This document shows positions 13,813 to 20,583 of a stretch of DNA of 23,415 bases, in pieces. Numbering within the stretch: position 1 is the first letter of the stretch; each line of letters opens with the position of its first letter. Origin of the DNA: a virus; IMG/VR virus record IMGVR_UViG_3300031578_004593, positions 1 through 23,415 of that record; one strand, given 5' to 3'. The position numbers were made by a program, and so were the translations under genes. Below the pieces are notes generated by a model. It was given only the letters and a program-made list of their open reading frames with translations. It made no database searches and had not been told where the DNA came from.

Positions 13813-14986
13813 CGTCCCCCTCCAAACCGTTACTCTCGATGGGAGCAAGGTCATCTTTCGGCTTACATTTCTTTCCTTTGAAACTAACACCAACTTTTTT
13901 CCTCCCTATTGCTTCAACAATCTTTTGAACCGTAACATCTTTCAACCTTCTCTTCAACTTCCTATTATCTATTGTCAAACAATCAAGTAAATCTATTCCT
14001 GCTTCTTCACACTTTACAATAAAGTCATTGATGTCTGAAATCTCCCAAGTGCTACTTACCGTGAAACCATATTCTTTCCCTCCTGCAACAACCGCTCCGT
14101 GATTATCACAGTAAATCTTTAAGATGTCAGTAGCTTCAGTCCTAAGCTTCGTATGCTTCTCTATCTTAACCGCAAGCTCCTGAGCTTCTTTGTCATTCAT
14201 CGGCATAGTGAACATTCTCTCCTCTGCCTTCATCGCAGGACAAAGATTCCAACAACCGCAATATGCACAAGTTTTCCCAAGCTTAGGCTCAAATTTCGTC
14301 TCATTCTCAATCAAGAAGACCTTTGACATTATCTTCTTCTCGATTGTAGCCAACTCATCTTCCTCAATCGTAAAAGTCTTCTGCCATTCGTGCCTTACGA
14401 AATCAAGCTCTATCTCAAACATCGATACGTGCTTGTATACTTGCTTCACTCCCCAAGCATAAATCTCAAGCTGAAACCTCGGAGCATCCATCAACCATCC
14501 TGCCTTGTAATCCGTAATCTTAGCTACATCCCCTGCTATCTGAAGGAAGTCTATCATAAACCTAAAGAAGACATCAGGAGCTTCCCAATCTACCTGCTCC
14601 CCTTTCCTATTGATAGCGATAGTTTCTTCTGCTCCAACCGCACTCTCAAGAGCCACTACGTGATGGGATGCGTAATTCTTAACCATCTCCAAGACTTCAG
14701 GATAATGCTCAGCTTCTAAATTCTCCTGCCTCAAAGCAAGGTAAGCACACTCTTCCCACTTCTCAAAATCCTGCTCCAACTTATTATTGAGACAATGCCG
14801 ATTGTAGATATTGATTGCGTTATGAACAACTCGCCCAACTATCATCAATGGATTCGTCTCTTGCACCTTCTTCTCGATATGCTTCATCTTGAACATAAAA
14901 GGACAGGCTTCAAAATCCTGTATCTTTGTCCAAGAGAAAGACAATACCTTCTTTACCTCTTTAATTTTCTTAGCCTTCTTCGCCAT
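13793..14986 (-). CDS. PD-(D/E)XK nuclease with Fe-S-type cysteines (Cas4/RecB-like)
   Basis: The 397-residue protein opens with the classic LSFSWTKIQDFEACPFMFKM (first Cys C28), then GRVVHNAI (H55), MIDFLQI (D145), the nuclease motif ITDYKAG (D159, K161) and FQLEIYAWGV (Q172 region). CAYCGCWNLCP (C240, C243, C249) supplies the remaining cysteines expected for a [4Fe-4S] cluster shared by Cas4, AddB and PDDEXK_1 proteins. Such enzymes resect DNA ends. Beside a Rad52-like annealing protein it would give a two-component exonuclease/annealing system for recombination. The C-terminal 130 residues are not assigned. AGGAGGT precedes the ATG, which overlaps the HNH gene by 17 bases. Confidence 0.88.
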   Translation of the reverse strand: MAKKAKKIKEVKKVLSFSWTKIQDFEACPFMFKMKHIEKKVQETNPLMIVGRVVHNAINIYNRHCLNNKLEQDFEKWEECAYLALRQENLEAEHYPEVLEMVKNYASHHVVALESAVGAEETIAINRKGEQVDWEAPDVFFRFMIDFLQIAGDVAKITDYKAGWLMDAPRFQLEIYAWGVKQVYKHVSMFEIELDFVRHEWQKTFTIEEDELATIEKKIMSKVFLIENETKFEPKLGKTCAYCGCWNLCPAMKAEERMFTMPMNDKEAQELAVKIEKHTKLRTEATDILKIYCDNHGAVVAGGKEYGFTVSSTWEISDINDFIVKCEEAGIDLLDCLTIDNRKLKRRLKDVTVQKIVEAIGRKKVGVSFKGKKCKPKDDLAPIESNGLEGDDADKKD

Positions 14987-15296
14987 ATAACCTCCTGCTA
15001 TCGGCTTTGCTTTTCAGCCGTTGATAACGGCTCTCCCATTTCGGATGTCTCGATAAGAGATGTGTAGCTATCCAAGCCACTTCACTCGCACCGTGAATCC
15101 CTCTACTTCCTGTATGATGCTCAAAACAAGATGCCCAAAGATTCTCATCACTATCGTCATTCCTATTCCTGCTGATGTGATGAATATGCTCAGTCTTTCT
15201 TCCACATATCTCACAATTCGGATGCCTATCAGCGTAATCCTGCTGAGCCTTTGTCCTGCTATAGCTTCTCTTCTTCATCTTTAGCTTGCTTCTCAT
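14970..15296 (-). CDS. HNH endonuclease-like protein
   Basis: This 108-residue basic protein carries CEICGRKTEHIHHISRNRND (CxxC, then HIHH with the catalytic-type His) and DSDENLWASCFEHHTGSRG (Asn plus CxxHH-like metal residues), the beta-beta-alpha metal layout of HNH nucleases and NinG-like proteins. A role in nicking or processing recombination or replication intermediates would fit its position between the annealing protein and nuclease genes. The start could be 15296 or the ATG at 15278; neither has a strong ribosome site. The gene overlaps its upstream neighbour by 38 bases from the first start, 20 from the second. Confidence 0.8.
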   Translation of the reverse strand: MRSKLKMKKRSYSRTKAQQDYADRHPNCEICGRKTEHIHHISRNRNDDSDENLWASCFEHHTGSRGIHGASEVAWIATHLLSRHPKWESRYQRLKSKADSRRLYGEEG

Positions 15297-16227
15297 CTAT
15301 CTTTGCATTAAGTCTCTTCTTCAGCTCCTCAAGCTTATCCTGCTTCTTATAGGAACGATAGATAGCTATTCTCTTACCTTGCGGAATGCTAAGTATATCA
15401 AATCCCTTAGCGATGTCTTCAGGAATAACGTCCTCTGTAACCTCTGATGCTTTAACCTCAATAGCGTTCGAGATGTCCACGAAGTGCCTTCTCTGAATAA
15501 AAGCTGTAGAAGTATAATCAAACTTCTCGAATATCAACTTCTTCAGACCACTATGTCCAATCTTAGCTTCCTGAGCTAATATTTCGAGCCTCATTCTCTG
15601 AGTATCCGTAATCGGAGCTTCAGGATGATTCTCGTCCTGTCTCCTTTTGACCGCTCCTGAATAGACATCAAGAGCTATACCAAACATCGAAGCACACTTC
15701 TTAACGCAATCAGAGACCGCTCCTTTCATATCATTGCCAAAGTCAAGGTAGCCTCCACCCTTCCGCTCTTTCAAATCAGCCTTACCAAAATTGGTCTTCT
15801 TGACAATATCTCCCTTATTACTATATAGTTTCAAAGAACCACGGACTATGAATTGTCCAACCTCTTTCGCTTCAGTAAGACTTGTCTGCCACTCGATGTC
15901 AAAATCCCAACGATGCCCTGTAAGAATATTCAACTGCTCAAGAACGTATCCAATGTCTACATAATCAAAGGTCATTCCTCCTTTACCCTGACGCTTACGA
16001 ATCTTGTAACGTGGAGTCTCATTCAATAAGAGATTCCTTTGAGCTTGGTCGAATACCTGTGGAATACTATTTTGAATCTCTTCCACAAGCTTCTTCTGCT
16101 CCTCATTCTCAAGAGTAATAAGGTCTTTGACCTCTTCTACTTTCTTGACAGCTTTCTTTTTCTTAGCTGTCTTCTTTTCCTGTGGCGGAATCACTTCCTG
16201 AACCACATCTTTTTTCTCGTTTTCCAT
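15259..16227 (-). CDS. Rad52-like single-strand annealing protein
   Basis: Residues about 70-192 match the Rad52/Rad22 superfamily as seen in phage annealing proteins: YKIRKRQGKGGMTFDYVDIG, the helix VLEQLNILTG with HRWDFDI, strands (FIVRGSLKLYS, KKTNFG) and the glycine-lysine segment NDMKGAVSDCVKKCASMFGI. The protein would coat and anneal complementary single strands. N-terminal 40 and C-terminal 100 residues are charged and probably flexible; the C-terminus may contact the single-strand binding protein or nuclease. It is the first gene after the 16264-16292 promoter, with AAAGGAGG five bases ahead of its ATG, so it should be strongly expressed early. Confidence 0.86.
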   Translation of the reverse strand: MENEKKDVVQEVIPPQEKKTAKKKKAVKKVEEVKDLITLENEEQKKLVEEIQNSIPQVFDQAQRNLLLNETPRYKIRKRQGKGGMTFDYVDIGYVLEQLNILTGHRWDFDIEWQTSLTEAKEVGQFIVRGSLKLYSNKGDIVKKTNFGKADLKERKGGGYLDFGNDMKGAVSDCVKKCASMFGIALDVYSGAVKRRQDENHPEAPITDTQRMRLEILAQEAKIGHSGLKKLIFEKFDYTSTAFIQRRHFVDISNAIEVKASEVTEDVIPEDIAKGFDILSIPQGKRIAIYRSYKKQDKLEELKKRLNAKIDEKQAKDEEEKL

Positions 16228-16263
16228 ATTAGCCTCCTTTACATAGAGAACGACTTTACCTAT

Positions 16264-16292
16264 ATTATATTGGATGTTATAGTTTTAGTCAA
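16264..16292 (-). promoter_or_regulatory. Sigma-70-type promoter for recombination operon
   Basis: TTGACT (16292-16287) and TATAAT (16269-16264) are 17 bases apart on the minus strand. Transcription should start near 16257, about 30 bases before the Rad52-like gene. No terminator or operator is evident between this promoter and the upstream SpoVG gene. Confidence 0.85.
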
Positions 16293-16336
16293 GTGAAATT
16301 ATGTTTTAATTAGGTAGGAATTTTAGGATAGACTTC

Positions 16337-16621
16337 TTAAAGTAATTCTTCAGGAGTAGGCTCTTCTTCCTCTGTCCCTGTAAATCTCTTAATCACTTCT
16401 TCATTGATTGATTTGCGGAGTGCTTCATCTCTAATTGTCACGATAGGATACCATTGCCCATCGCCACCTTTGGTCTGTGGCATAGCAACGAAGATTCCAT
16501 TCTGTCCTTGAACTACTCTACAACCTCTAATCACTATCTTATCACTCAAGGATATATCGCAGAATGCTTTTAAGGCTTTTGATTTGTCTGTAAGCTCTGT
16601 CAAACGGATAACTTTAATCAT
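16337..16621 (-). CDS. SpoVG-family RNA-/DNA-binding protein
   Basis: The 94-residue protein matches SpoVG along its length: an N-terminal strand VIRLTEL, then ALKAFCDISLSDKIVIRGCR and VVQGQNGIFVAMPQTKG (the family's DG.NGLFVAMPS block), and a C-terminal helix EALRKSINEEVIKRF. SpoVG in Firmicutes and spirochaetes is a site-specific nucleic-acid-binding regulator of sporulation, cell division and virulence. A phage copy could modulate host or phage transcripts. Its ATG overlaps the stop of the preceding small gene (ATGA), and GGAGAAAG lies ahead. It is the last gene before the recombination promoter. Confidence 0.88.
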   Translation of the reverse strand: MIKVIRLTELTDKSKALKAFCDISLSDKIVIRGCRVVQGQNGIFVAMPQTKGGDGQWYPIVTIRDEALRKSINEEVIKRFTGTEEEEPTPEELL

Positions 16622-16782
16622 TTCTTTCTCCTTCCATCGAACTTCCTTAAATAATTTATCTTCTTATCAAATTCTTTGACCTCTGCATCACACATACTGC
16701 TTATCAATTCAAAGCCTTCCTCACATTCCTTTTGAGTCTTACCCCTGATAGTAACTTTAAGAAACTTAGTCATCGCATACAT
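16618..16782 (-). CDS. 54-residue unknown protein
   Basis: The ORF begins MYAMTKFLKVTIRGKTQKEC and continues as a charged helix ending in RRKK. AAGGAGGTAGAA precedes the ATG, and the TGA overlaps the SpoVG start (ATGA). It starts 2 bases after the previous gene. These joints make it a convincing gene despite its size. The composition suggests a soluble helical protein; no family is recognised. Confidence 0.72.
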   Translation of the reverse strand: MYAMTKFLKVTIRGKTQKECEEGFELISSMCDAEVKEFDKKINYLRKFDGRRKK

Positions 16783-16784
16783 TT

Positions 16785-16970
16785 CTACCTCCTTAATGAA
16801 TCGTGCTGATGTTTCCTCAATAGCTTCTTTAATGTCTTCTTATCCGTCCCATATCTTGCTACCACCGCATCCATACCACCGTGAACCATCACAACTACCT
16901 TATTCCTTTTAAGAGCAATAATTTGGTCAGAACAAGGATAATCGATTACTGCATACTTCGGCTTAGACAT
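16785..16970 (-). CDS. 61-residue unknown protein
   Basis: This is a small protein with alternating strand-like segments (YAVIDYPCSDQIIALKRNK, VVVMVHGGMDAVVARYG) and a basic helical end. It overlaps the upstream gene by 8 bases and ends 2 bases before the next. No family is recognised. Confidence 0.6.
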   Translation of the reverse strand: MSKPKYAVIDYPCSDQIIALKRNKVVVMVHGGMDAVVARYGTDKKTLKKLLRKHQHDSLRR

Positions 16971-17235
16971 CTTGACCGCCCTTCATTATCTCATAATTCC
17001 TATATATGAACAACAGCATATACCTTCCCCAACACATAAAATTAAAAGTCTTCTGTTTCATATAATGAGATTTCCACTCCATTGTTTTCAAGAAAGAATT
17101 TACATATTCCTGAATGATTTGGTCTGCCCTCTGCCAACCCCAATCTCTTGCCTCTAATCTTGAAGTCCTCCTTGCCTTGATAACAAGCTCTATCTCAAGG
17201 AGAGCCATCTTATCTGCCCATTGCTTAGTAGTCAC
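16963..17235 (-). CDS. 90-residue unknown protein
   Basis: The start is GTG at 17235, overlapping the previous stop as GTGA, with GAGGTAATAGG ahead. The N-terminal half is a charged helix; the C-terminal half is aromatic and hydrophobic (FNFMCWGRYMLLFIYRNYEI) and might contact a membrane. No family is recognised. Confidence 0.6.
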   Translation of the reverse strand: MTTKQWADKMALLEIELVIKARRTSRLEARDWGWQRADQIIQEYVNSFLKTMEWKSHYMKQKTFNFMCWGRYMLLFIYRNYEIMKGGQDV

Positions 17236-17456
17236 CCTATTACCTCAACTAAACCAAAATCAAAATTCTGCTTTGTTATCCAAAAATCCGTTCCATTCAT
17301 AGATAAGTAGACTATCTTCTGACCGCCTGCTAAGGTATTCTCCCCTACATAAGTAACAATCGAACCTAAAGGAATCGAGAATGGCTTATCATCCTTATCT
17401 AATGGAGAGATAAGAGACCAACAAAGACCATAAATAGTCCTATATCTTTTCTGCAT
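17232..17456 (-). CDS. Small unknown protein downstream of structured RNA
   Basis: I favour the ATG at 17456 (74 residues). A GTG start at 17513 would add 19 hydrophobic residues that could be a membrane anchor, but that extension runs through the structured element at 17464-17592, and neither start has a normal ribosome site. The body contains PFSIPLGSIVTYVGENTLAG and a beta-rich end, suggesting a small SH3-like barrel. If the ATG is correct, initiation occurs 8 bases after the closing stem of the RNA fold, so the fold could control translation. No family is recognised. Confidence 0.55.
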   Translation of the reverse strand: MQKRYRTIYGLCWSLISPLDKDDKPFSIPLGSIVTYVGENTLAGGQKIVYLSMNGTDFWITKQNFDFGLVEVIG

Positions 17457-17463
17457 AATATTG

Positions 17464-17592
17464 GAGAGGTATCCTATGGCGAGTAGAAAAAATCCACCAA
17501 AAACAACTCGCACTCTCGGTCTAAAAAGTCTCTTGCGAGACAGATTGGATTGGATTTAGAGCCTCAGCAATAGAGCATAGGATAACGCTCTC
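17464..17592. ncRNA. Candidate structured RNA: compact three-way junction
   Basis: Three helices close on each other with only one unpaired junction base. P1: 17464-17468 with 17588-17592 and 17470-17478 with 17576-17584 (5 + 9 pairs). P2: 17479-17484 with 17506-17511 (6 pairs, 21-base loop). P3: 17513-17516 with 17572-17575, then 17518-17525 with 17555-17563 (one bulge), capped by a hairpin 17528-17532/17537-17541. Only base 17512 is unpaired at the junction. The pairs are Watson-Crick, so strand cannot be decided from wobbles. As part of the minus-strand transcript it would be an intercistronic or 5' element of the gene at 17456; on the plus strand its P2 loop would be A-rich, as is typical of RNAs. 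It does not match a tRNA or any class I recall. Confidence 0.6.
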
Positions 17593-17599
17593 GTTTCCT

Positions 17600-17791
17600 T
17601 TAGTCGTTTAATCCAAGATAATTAGCATTATTGTAAGGATTACCATCCCCTGAAACATCCTTGTAATGCCCACTCACATACGTCCCATCACTTCTTGAAT
17701 AAGGACTAATGTAACGTATTTCTGCCTGTGCTACTGAGCAGAATGCGAACAGAGCAATTACCAATACCATCAACATAGCAACTGTCTTCAT
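17600..17791 (-). CDS. Small exported protein
   Basis: This 63-residue protein has a clear signal peptide (MKTVAMLMVLVIALFAFC, cleavage likely after AQA near residue 23) and a mature part of about 40 residues rich in Ser, Tyr, Gly and Asn (SRSDGTYVSGHYKDVSGDG). That mature segment resembles the YVxGYxRxDGTYVxxHYR motif found in many small exported bacterial proteins of unknown function. The residue before the Cys is Phe, so a lipoprotein is unlikely. It ends 8 bases before the structured RNA. Confidence 0.75.
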   Translation of the reverse strand: MKTVAMLMVLVIALFAFCSVAQAEIRYISPYSRSDGTYVSGHYKDVSGDGNPYNNANYLGLND

Positions 17792-17816
17792 TTCCGAACC
17801 TCCTTCCTTTCTTTTA

Positions 17817-18110
17817 TTAAACCTGTAACTCGATACTGAAATCTTCTAAATCTTCTACTCCTACGAATACTGCTTTAATCTCATTCTTCTCAAACCAATG
17901 GCTCAGGTATTTTAGCTCTTCCATAGGAAACTTGCTTCTCTTAGTCTTAATAAGATAAGTCTTTCCTTTCTCAAGAGCGTATCCTGCTCCTTGATATTCA
18001 AACTTAACAGCAGGCTTATCATAATACTTCTGAACCTTTATCATTGTCTGTATCGCAATCACACAAACTACAACCAAGAACGTCAATGGAATCAGATATA
18101 ACCAAATCAT
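17817..18110 (-). CDS. Membrane-anchored unknown protein
   Basis: This 97-residue protein has one N-terminal transmembrane helix (about residues 3-22: WLYLIPLTFLVVVCVIAIQT), followed by a soluble domain of about 70 residues with EKGKTYLIKTKRSKFPMEEL and a strand-rich acidic end. The topology is probably N-out with the domain in the cytoplasm, based on positive charges after the helix. No family is recognised. Confidence 0.65.
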   Translation of the reverse strand: MIWLYLIPLTFLVVVCVIAIQTMIKVQKYYDKPAVKFEYQGAGYALEKGKTYLIKTKRSKFPMEELKYLSHWFEKNEIKAVFVGVEDLEDFSIELQV

Positions 18111-18130
18111 AATTGAACCTCACTCCTTCT

Positions 18131-18325
18131 TTATTTATATCTTCCTAAAGCAGAATCATTGTATGCACGTCCACATCCCTTATAGACAGCAGTATCTTCT
18201 TGCGGATTAGGAAGCTCTATAGCACTACATCCTATGCAATTCTGCTCCCTGTCTACCATAGCGACAACTTTCCCACACATCGTAAGCAATATAATAACTA
18301 CAACTAAAACTAAATACTTCCTCAT
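18131..18325 (-). CDS. Small exported Cys-rich protein
   Basis: I choose ATG at 18325 because GAGGAGGAGAGT precedes it; the longer frame from 18352 has no such site. The 64-residue product has a signal-like N-terminus (MRKYLVLVVVIILLTMCGKV) and a mature part with several cysteines (NCIGC, GCG), which might form disulfides outside the cytoplasm. The lipobox fit is poor (Met before the Cys). No family is recognised. Confidence 0.65.
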   Translation of the reverse strand: MRKYLVLVVVIILLTMCGKVVAMVDREQNCIGCSAIELPNPQEDTAVYKGCGRAYNDSALGRYK

Positions 18326-18335
18326 ACTCTCCTCC

Positions 18336-18563
18336 TCACTTATTAAAATCATCCCTCAGCATATTGAAACCTCTCGCAAGCTTGTATCCTAAAGGCATCA
18401 GGATTATCTCATCAATTAGGTCTCTAATATGTAAATTCTCCAATTCAGTCTCCCCCCTGCCACAACAGCATTTGTAATCCTTCGGATGAATACAAATTTC
18501 CTTCTTCTTCGGTTTCACGAAATTAAAAAGAAAGCGTTTCCTTTCTATCCCAAAAAAAATCAC
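18336..18563 (-). CDS. 75-residue unknown Cys-containing protein
   Basis: This is a basic N-terminus followed by CIHPKDYKCCCGRG, a four-cysteine cluster that may bind metal, and an acidic helix. The ATG overlaps the preceding stop (ATGA at 18563-18560). No family is recognised. Confidence 0.58.
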   Translation of the reverse strand: MIFFGIERKRFLFNFVKPKKKEICIHPKDYKCCCGRGETELENLHIRDLIDEIILMPLGYKLARGFNMLRDDFNK

Positions 18564-18892
18564 AGCTCCAACTTCAACTGTTCCTTCTCAACCTTATCAA
18601 TTCTTATCGGATAATCTATTAACTGAAAAGGCTTTGCTCCTGCGAACTTCGATGGAATCATCTTCTGATGAGACATTTTCCCTAATGTTCTAAGCTCCTC
18701 AGGAGATAGCGTCATCGTGCCTTTCACTCCTGTTTCTTCTGAAAAAGTAAATCTAACAGGATTATGATTCTTAATATAATCTCTAACATTATAATCCCTA
18801 AGAGAAGCTTTACCTTGAAAAAGTTTTTTGATATGCTCCTCTACTAATTCACCATACTTCGCCTTCTGCCTTCTCTGACCTTTATTTCCCAT
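18560..18892 (-). CDS. 110-residue unknown protein
   Basis: This is a basic soluble protein that starts MGNKGQRRQKAKYGEL; its middle (NPVRFTFSEETGVKGTMTLS) is strand-like. The start overlaps the end of the 48-residue gene by 11 bases, with AAGGAGGGAAG ahead of the ATG. No family is recognised; charge suggests possible nucleic-acid contact. Confidence 0.62.
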   Translation of the reverse strand: MGNKGQRRQKAKYGELVEEHIKKLFQGKASLRDYNVRDYIKNHNPVRFTFSEETGVKGTMTLSPEELRTLGKMSHQKMIPSKFAGAKPFQLIDYPIRIDKVEKEQLKLEL

Positions 18893-19028
18893 CTTCCCTC
18901 CTTAAATATTTCTTGAAGAATCTCTCCAACCTTCGATACCAAAGATAGTATTCCTCCCTGTCAATGGTCAACATACTAATTATCAAAACTTTCTTCTTGT
19001 CCACAACCTGCGTAATTATCTTAAACAT
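18882..19028 (-). CDS. 48-residue unknown protein
   Basis: The ORF begins MFKIITQVVDKKKVLIISML and has an Arg/Tyr-rich amphipathic C-terminus (EYYLWYRRLERFFKKYLRR). GAGGGTAGATTG precedes the ATG, and the gene overlaps the next one by 11 bases. The cationic aromatic helix could be membrane-active. It is a small but plausible gene. Confidence 0.55.
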   Translation of the reverse strand: MFKIITQVVDKKKVLIISMLTIDREEYYLWYRRLERFFKKYLRREDGK

Positions 19029-19038
19029 CAATCTACCC

Positions 19039-19200
19039 TCATTTCAGCAACTTTATTCCTTCGAGGATGCCCATAGCGAGAAGAAGTCCTGCCAAGGCGA
19101 TGATACATACCCCTGCAATTATACCACTATCCATTCTCGACTTCCTACCGTAATACTCCTGCCTCTCTTTATCATTCGGATAAATATTATCTAAGTGCAT
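19039..19200 (-). CDS. Small single-helix membrane protein
   Basis: This 53-residue protein has a charged N-terminal 23 residues (MHLDNIYPNDKERQEYYGRK) and then a clear transmembrane helix (about residues 25-44: SGIIAGVCIIALAGLLLAMG) and a short tail. GGAGGAATT precedes the ATG, inside the end of the upstream gene. Topology is likely N-in. Such proteins in phages include superinfection-exclusion or lysis-related factors, but there is no recognised family. Confidence 0.72.
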   Translation of the reverse strand: MHLDNIYPNDKERQEYYGRKSRMDSGIIAGVCIIALAGLLLAMGILEGIKLLK

Positions 19201-19715
19201 AATTCCTCCACGATTACCTTAACTCTTTTATATGATAGAGGTTTCTTTCTTTTCTGTAATTTATAAGGCACTTTGTTATATACTCTTGGATAATATAAAA
19301 CCTTGAGACCATCTCTCTGATTCTTACTAATCTCATTAGGCTTACTGAATCTAAGCACGCTTAGAGAACCTTCATTCATCCATCCTGATATTGACTTCTT
19401 ATTCTTCTTTTCTACAGGATGCCAAAATTTTGCTCTACCCTTCCACCTAACTGTTGTTCGACTTATCTTTCTAACCGCCCAAACGAATCCTTCTTTATCA
19501 AGTTTCTTGCATTGAAGGCGATATTTGACTCTTTCTTTCCTAAAACATTGACCCAACGTATTACTAAGCACGAGATTAGGATTATCAAGAGTAATCTCTA
19601 TAGCCTCCCACATCTTCAATCCTCTCAAAACAGCAAAAAGATTTTCGTATCTATACTTTCTCTTTATGCTCCAAAAGATTTTATTAGGATTTATCTTCTT
19701 AATCTTGATGCTCAT
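19191..19715 (-). CDS. 174-residue basic unknown protein
   Basis: This is a strongly basic soluble protein without membrane segments. It is rich in Lys, Arg and aromatic residues (KYRYENLFAVLRGLKMW, RTTVRWKGRAKFWHP). It might bind nucleic acid. The ATG lies 3 bases after the stop of the 54-residue gene. No motif or family is recognised. Confidence 0.65.
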   Translation of the reverse strand: MSIKIKKINPNKIFWSIKRKYRYENLFAVLRGLKMWEAIEITLDNPNLVLSNTLGQCFRKERVKYRLQCKKLDKEGFVWAVRKISRTTVRWKGRAKFWHPVEKKNKKSISGWMNEGSLSVLRFSKPNEISKNQRDGLKVLYYPRVYNKVPYKLQKRKKPLSYKRVKVIVEELCT

Positions 19716-19718
19716 TTC

Positions 19719-19883
19719 CTACCTTCTGACTTTCTTAATGTCTTTCATTTTCATCGCCCAATCGAAATGCCAACTACGAGTCAACGAACGAAGCAAGAGA
19801 CTGATAATCTTAACAAAATACTTATAGGACTGCTTACTTGGAAATCTTGCCCTTATAACTATCTCGACTTTAGTTTCTTCCAT
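19719..19883 (-). CDS. 54-residue unknown protein
   Basis: The ORF begins MEETKVEIVIRARFPSKQSY. After the strand-like first 12 residues comes a helix with RSWHFDWAMKMKD and a basic end. AGAGGTGATATAAT precedes the ATG at 19883, and it fits exactly between its neighbours. No family is recognised. Confidence 0.62.
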   Translation of the reverse strand: MEETKVEIVIRARFPSKQSYKYFVKIISLLLRSLTRSWHFDWAMKMKDIKKVRR

Positions 19884-19889
19884 ATTATA

Positions 19890-20090
19890 TCACCTCTTCC
19901 CTTCCAACATCTTAATCCTCTCCTTCAACTTGAGTATCTCCCTTTGTGCCTTCCTGTCTTTTGCCTGATGATGAACCGCAATCAACTGATTCCCTGCTCT
20001 CTTCGTAACTGTGTAACCCTTCTTAACCCTCTTTAACTCATTGTCATCTAAATAGACATCAAGATATTCTTTCTTCCTTAGCCGTCCCAT
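19890..20090 (-). CDS. 66-residue unknown basic protein
   Basis: The first 30 residues are lysine/arginine-rich (GRLRKKEYLDVYLDDNELKR) and the end forms a predicted coiled coil (REILKLKERIKMLEG). It starts 1 base after the upstream stop. No family is recognised. Confidence 0.6.
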   Translation of the reverse strand: MGRLRKKEYLDVYLDDNELKRVKKGYTVTKRAGNQLIAVHHQAKDRKAQREILKLKERIKMLEGKR

Positions 20091-20091
20091 T

Positions 20092-20346
20092 TTATCCTTT
20101 CTGAAATATCCCTGCTATCTTTTCTATAAGTGTAGGTCTATTGACAATAAAACTCTGCCTGAGCGAAACATTCATAATTGTTCCGAGCCTTCTCCAACTC
20201 TTTGCATTGACTCCTCTATAGAGAATCCTGACCCTGCTATTCTTTCTGAAGCGAATTTCCTCTATCTTCAGGTCAATCTGAGAAGCTACTCCCCTTGTCT
20301 TCTTTTGCAACCTATACTTCCTACTTCTCTTCTTATGAGTCTTCAT
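20092..20346 (-). CDS. 84-residue basic protein with RxxILYR motif
   Basis: This protein has a strongly basic N-terminus (MKTHKKRSRKYRLQKKTRGV) and a beta-hairpin-like segment RVRILYRGVNAKSWRRLG. The same R-x-x-I-x-[YI]-R...K-x-W pattern recurs in the next upstream gene product and, more loosely, in the product of 21161-21385. It overlaps its upstream gene by 4 bases. The function is unknown. Confidence 0.6.
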   Translation of the reverse strand: MKTHKKRSRKYRLQKKTRGVASQIDLKIEEIRFRKNSRVRILYRGVNAKSWRRLGTIMNVSLRQSFIVNRPTLIEKIAGIFQKG

Positions 20347-20570
20347 ACAATCTCCTTCTCGAATCTAATATCAGCTCCATTGACATAAGATAGGCTTGCA
20401 AATATTCTCCATCTCTTCGGCTTCTCTTGCCTGATAGAAATATATATCCTGTCCTTGCCCTTCTTACCTGCCTTTTGTTCTATAGCGAAGATGTCTATTC
20501 CTTTGAAAGATGCTATCTTCTTAGCATTACCATACTGCACTATCTTTTCAGCTCCTGTTGCTCTCTTCAT
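20343..20570 (-). CDS. 75-residue protein with related hairpin motif
   Basis: This is a basic protein. Residues about 40-57 (DRIYISIRQEKPKRWRIFAS) resemble the motif in the 20092-20346 product. AAAGGAGGAGTCAA precedes the ATG. It could be a paralogue of that gene; the similarity is short and needs alignment. No known family is recognised. Confidence 0.6.
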   Translation of the reverse strand: MKRATGAEKIVQYGNAKKIASFKGIDIFAIEQKAGKKGKDRIYISIRQEKPKRWRIFASLSYVNGADIRFEKEIV

Positions 20571-20583
20571 TTGACTCCTCCTT

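Noticed and set aside
13813-13893. N-terminal extension of the zinc protein gene
   Set aside because: ATG at 13812 has GGAGGGGG; the extension runs inside the nuclease gene.
17457-17513. GTG-started extension giving the 17232 product a membrane anchor
   Set aside because: Not excluded, but no ribosome site is present and the hydrophobic residues follow from U-rich loops of the RNA fold.
17464-17592. A tRNA gene in the structured region
   Set aside because: No tRNA-type acceptor of seven pairs, T-loop consensus or anticodon arm could be fitted on either strand.
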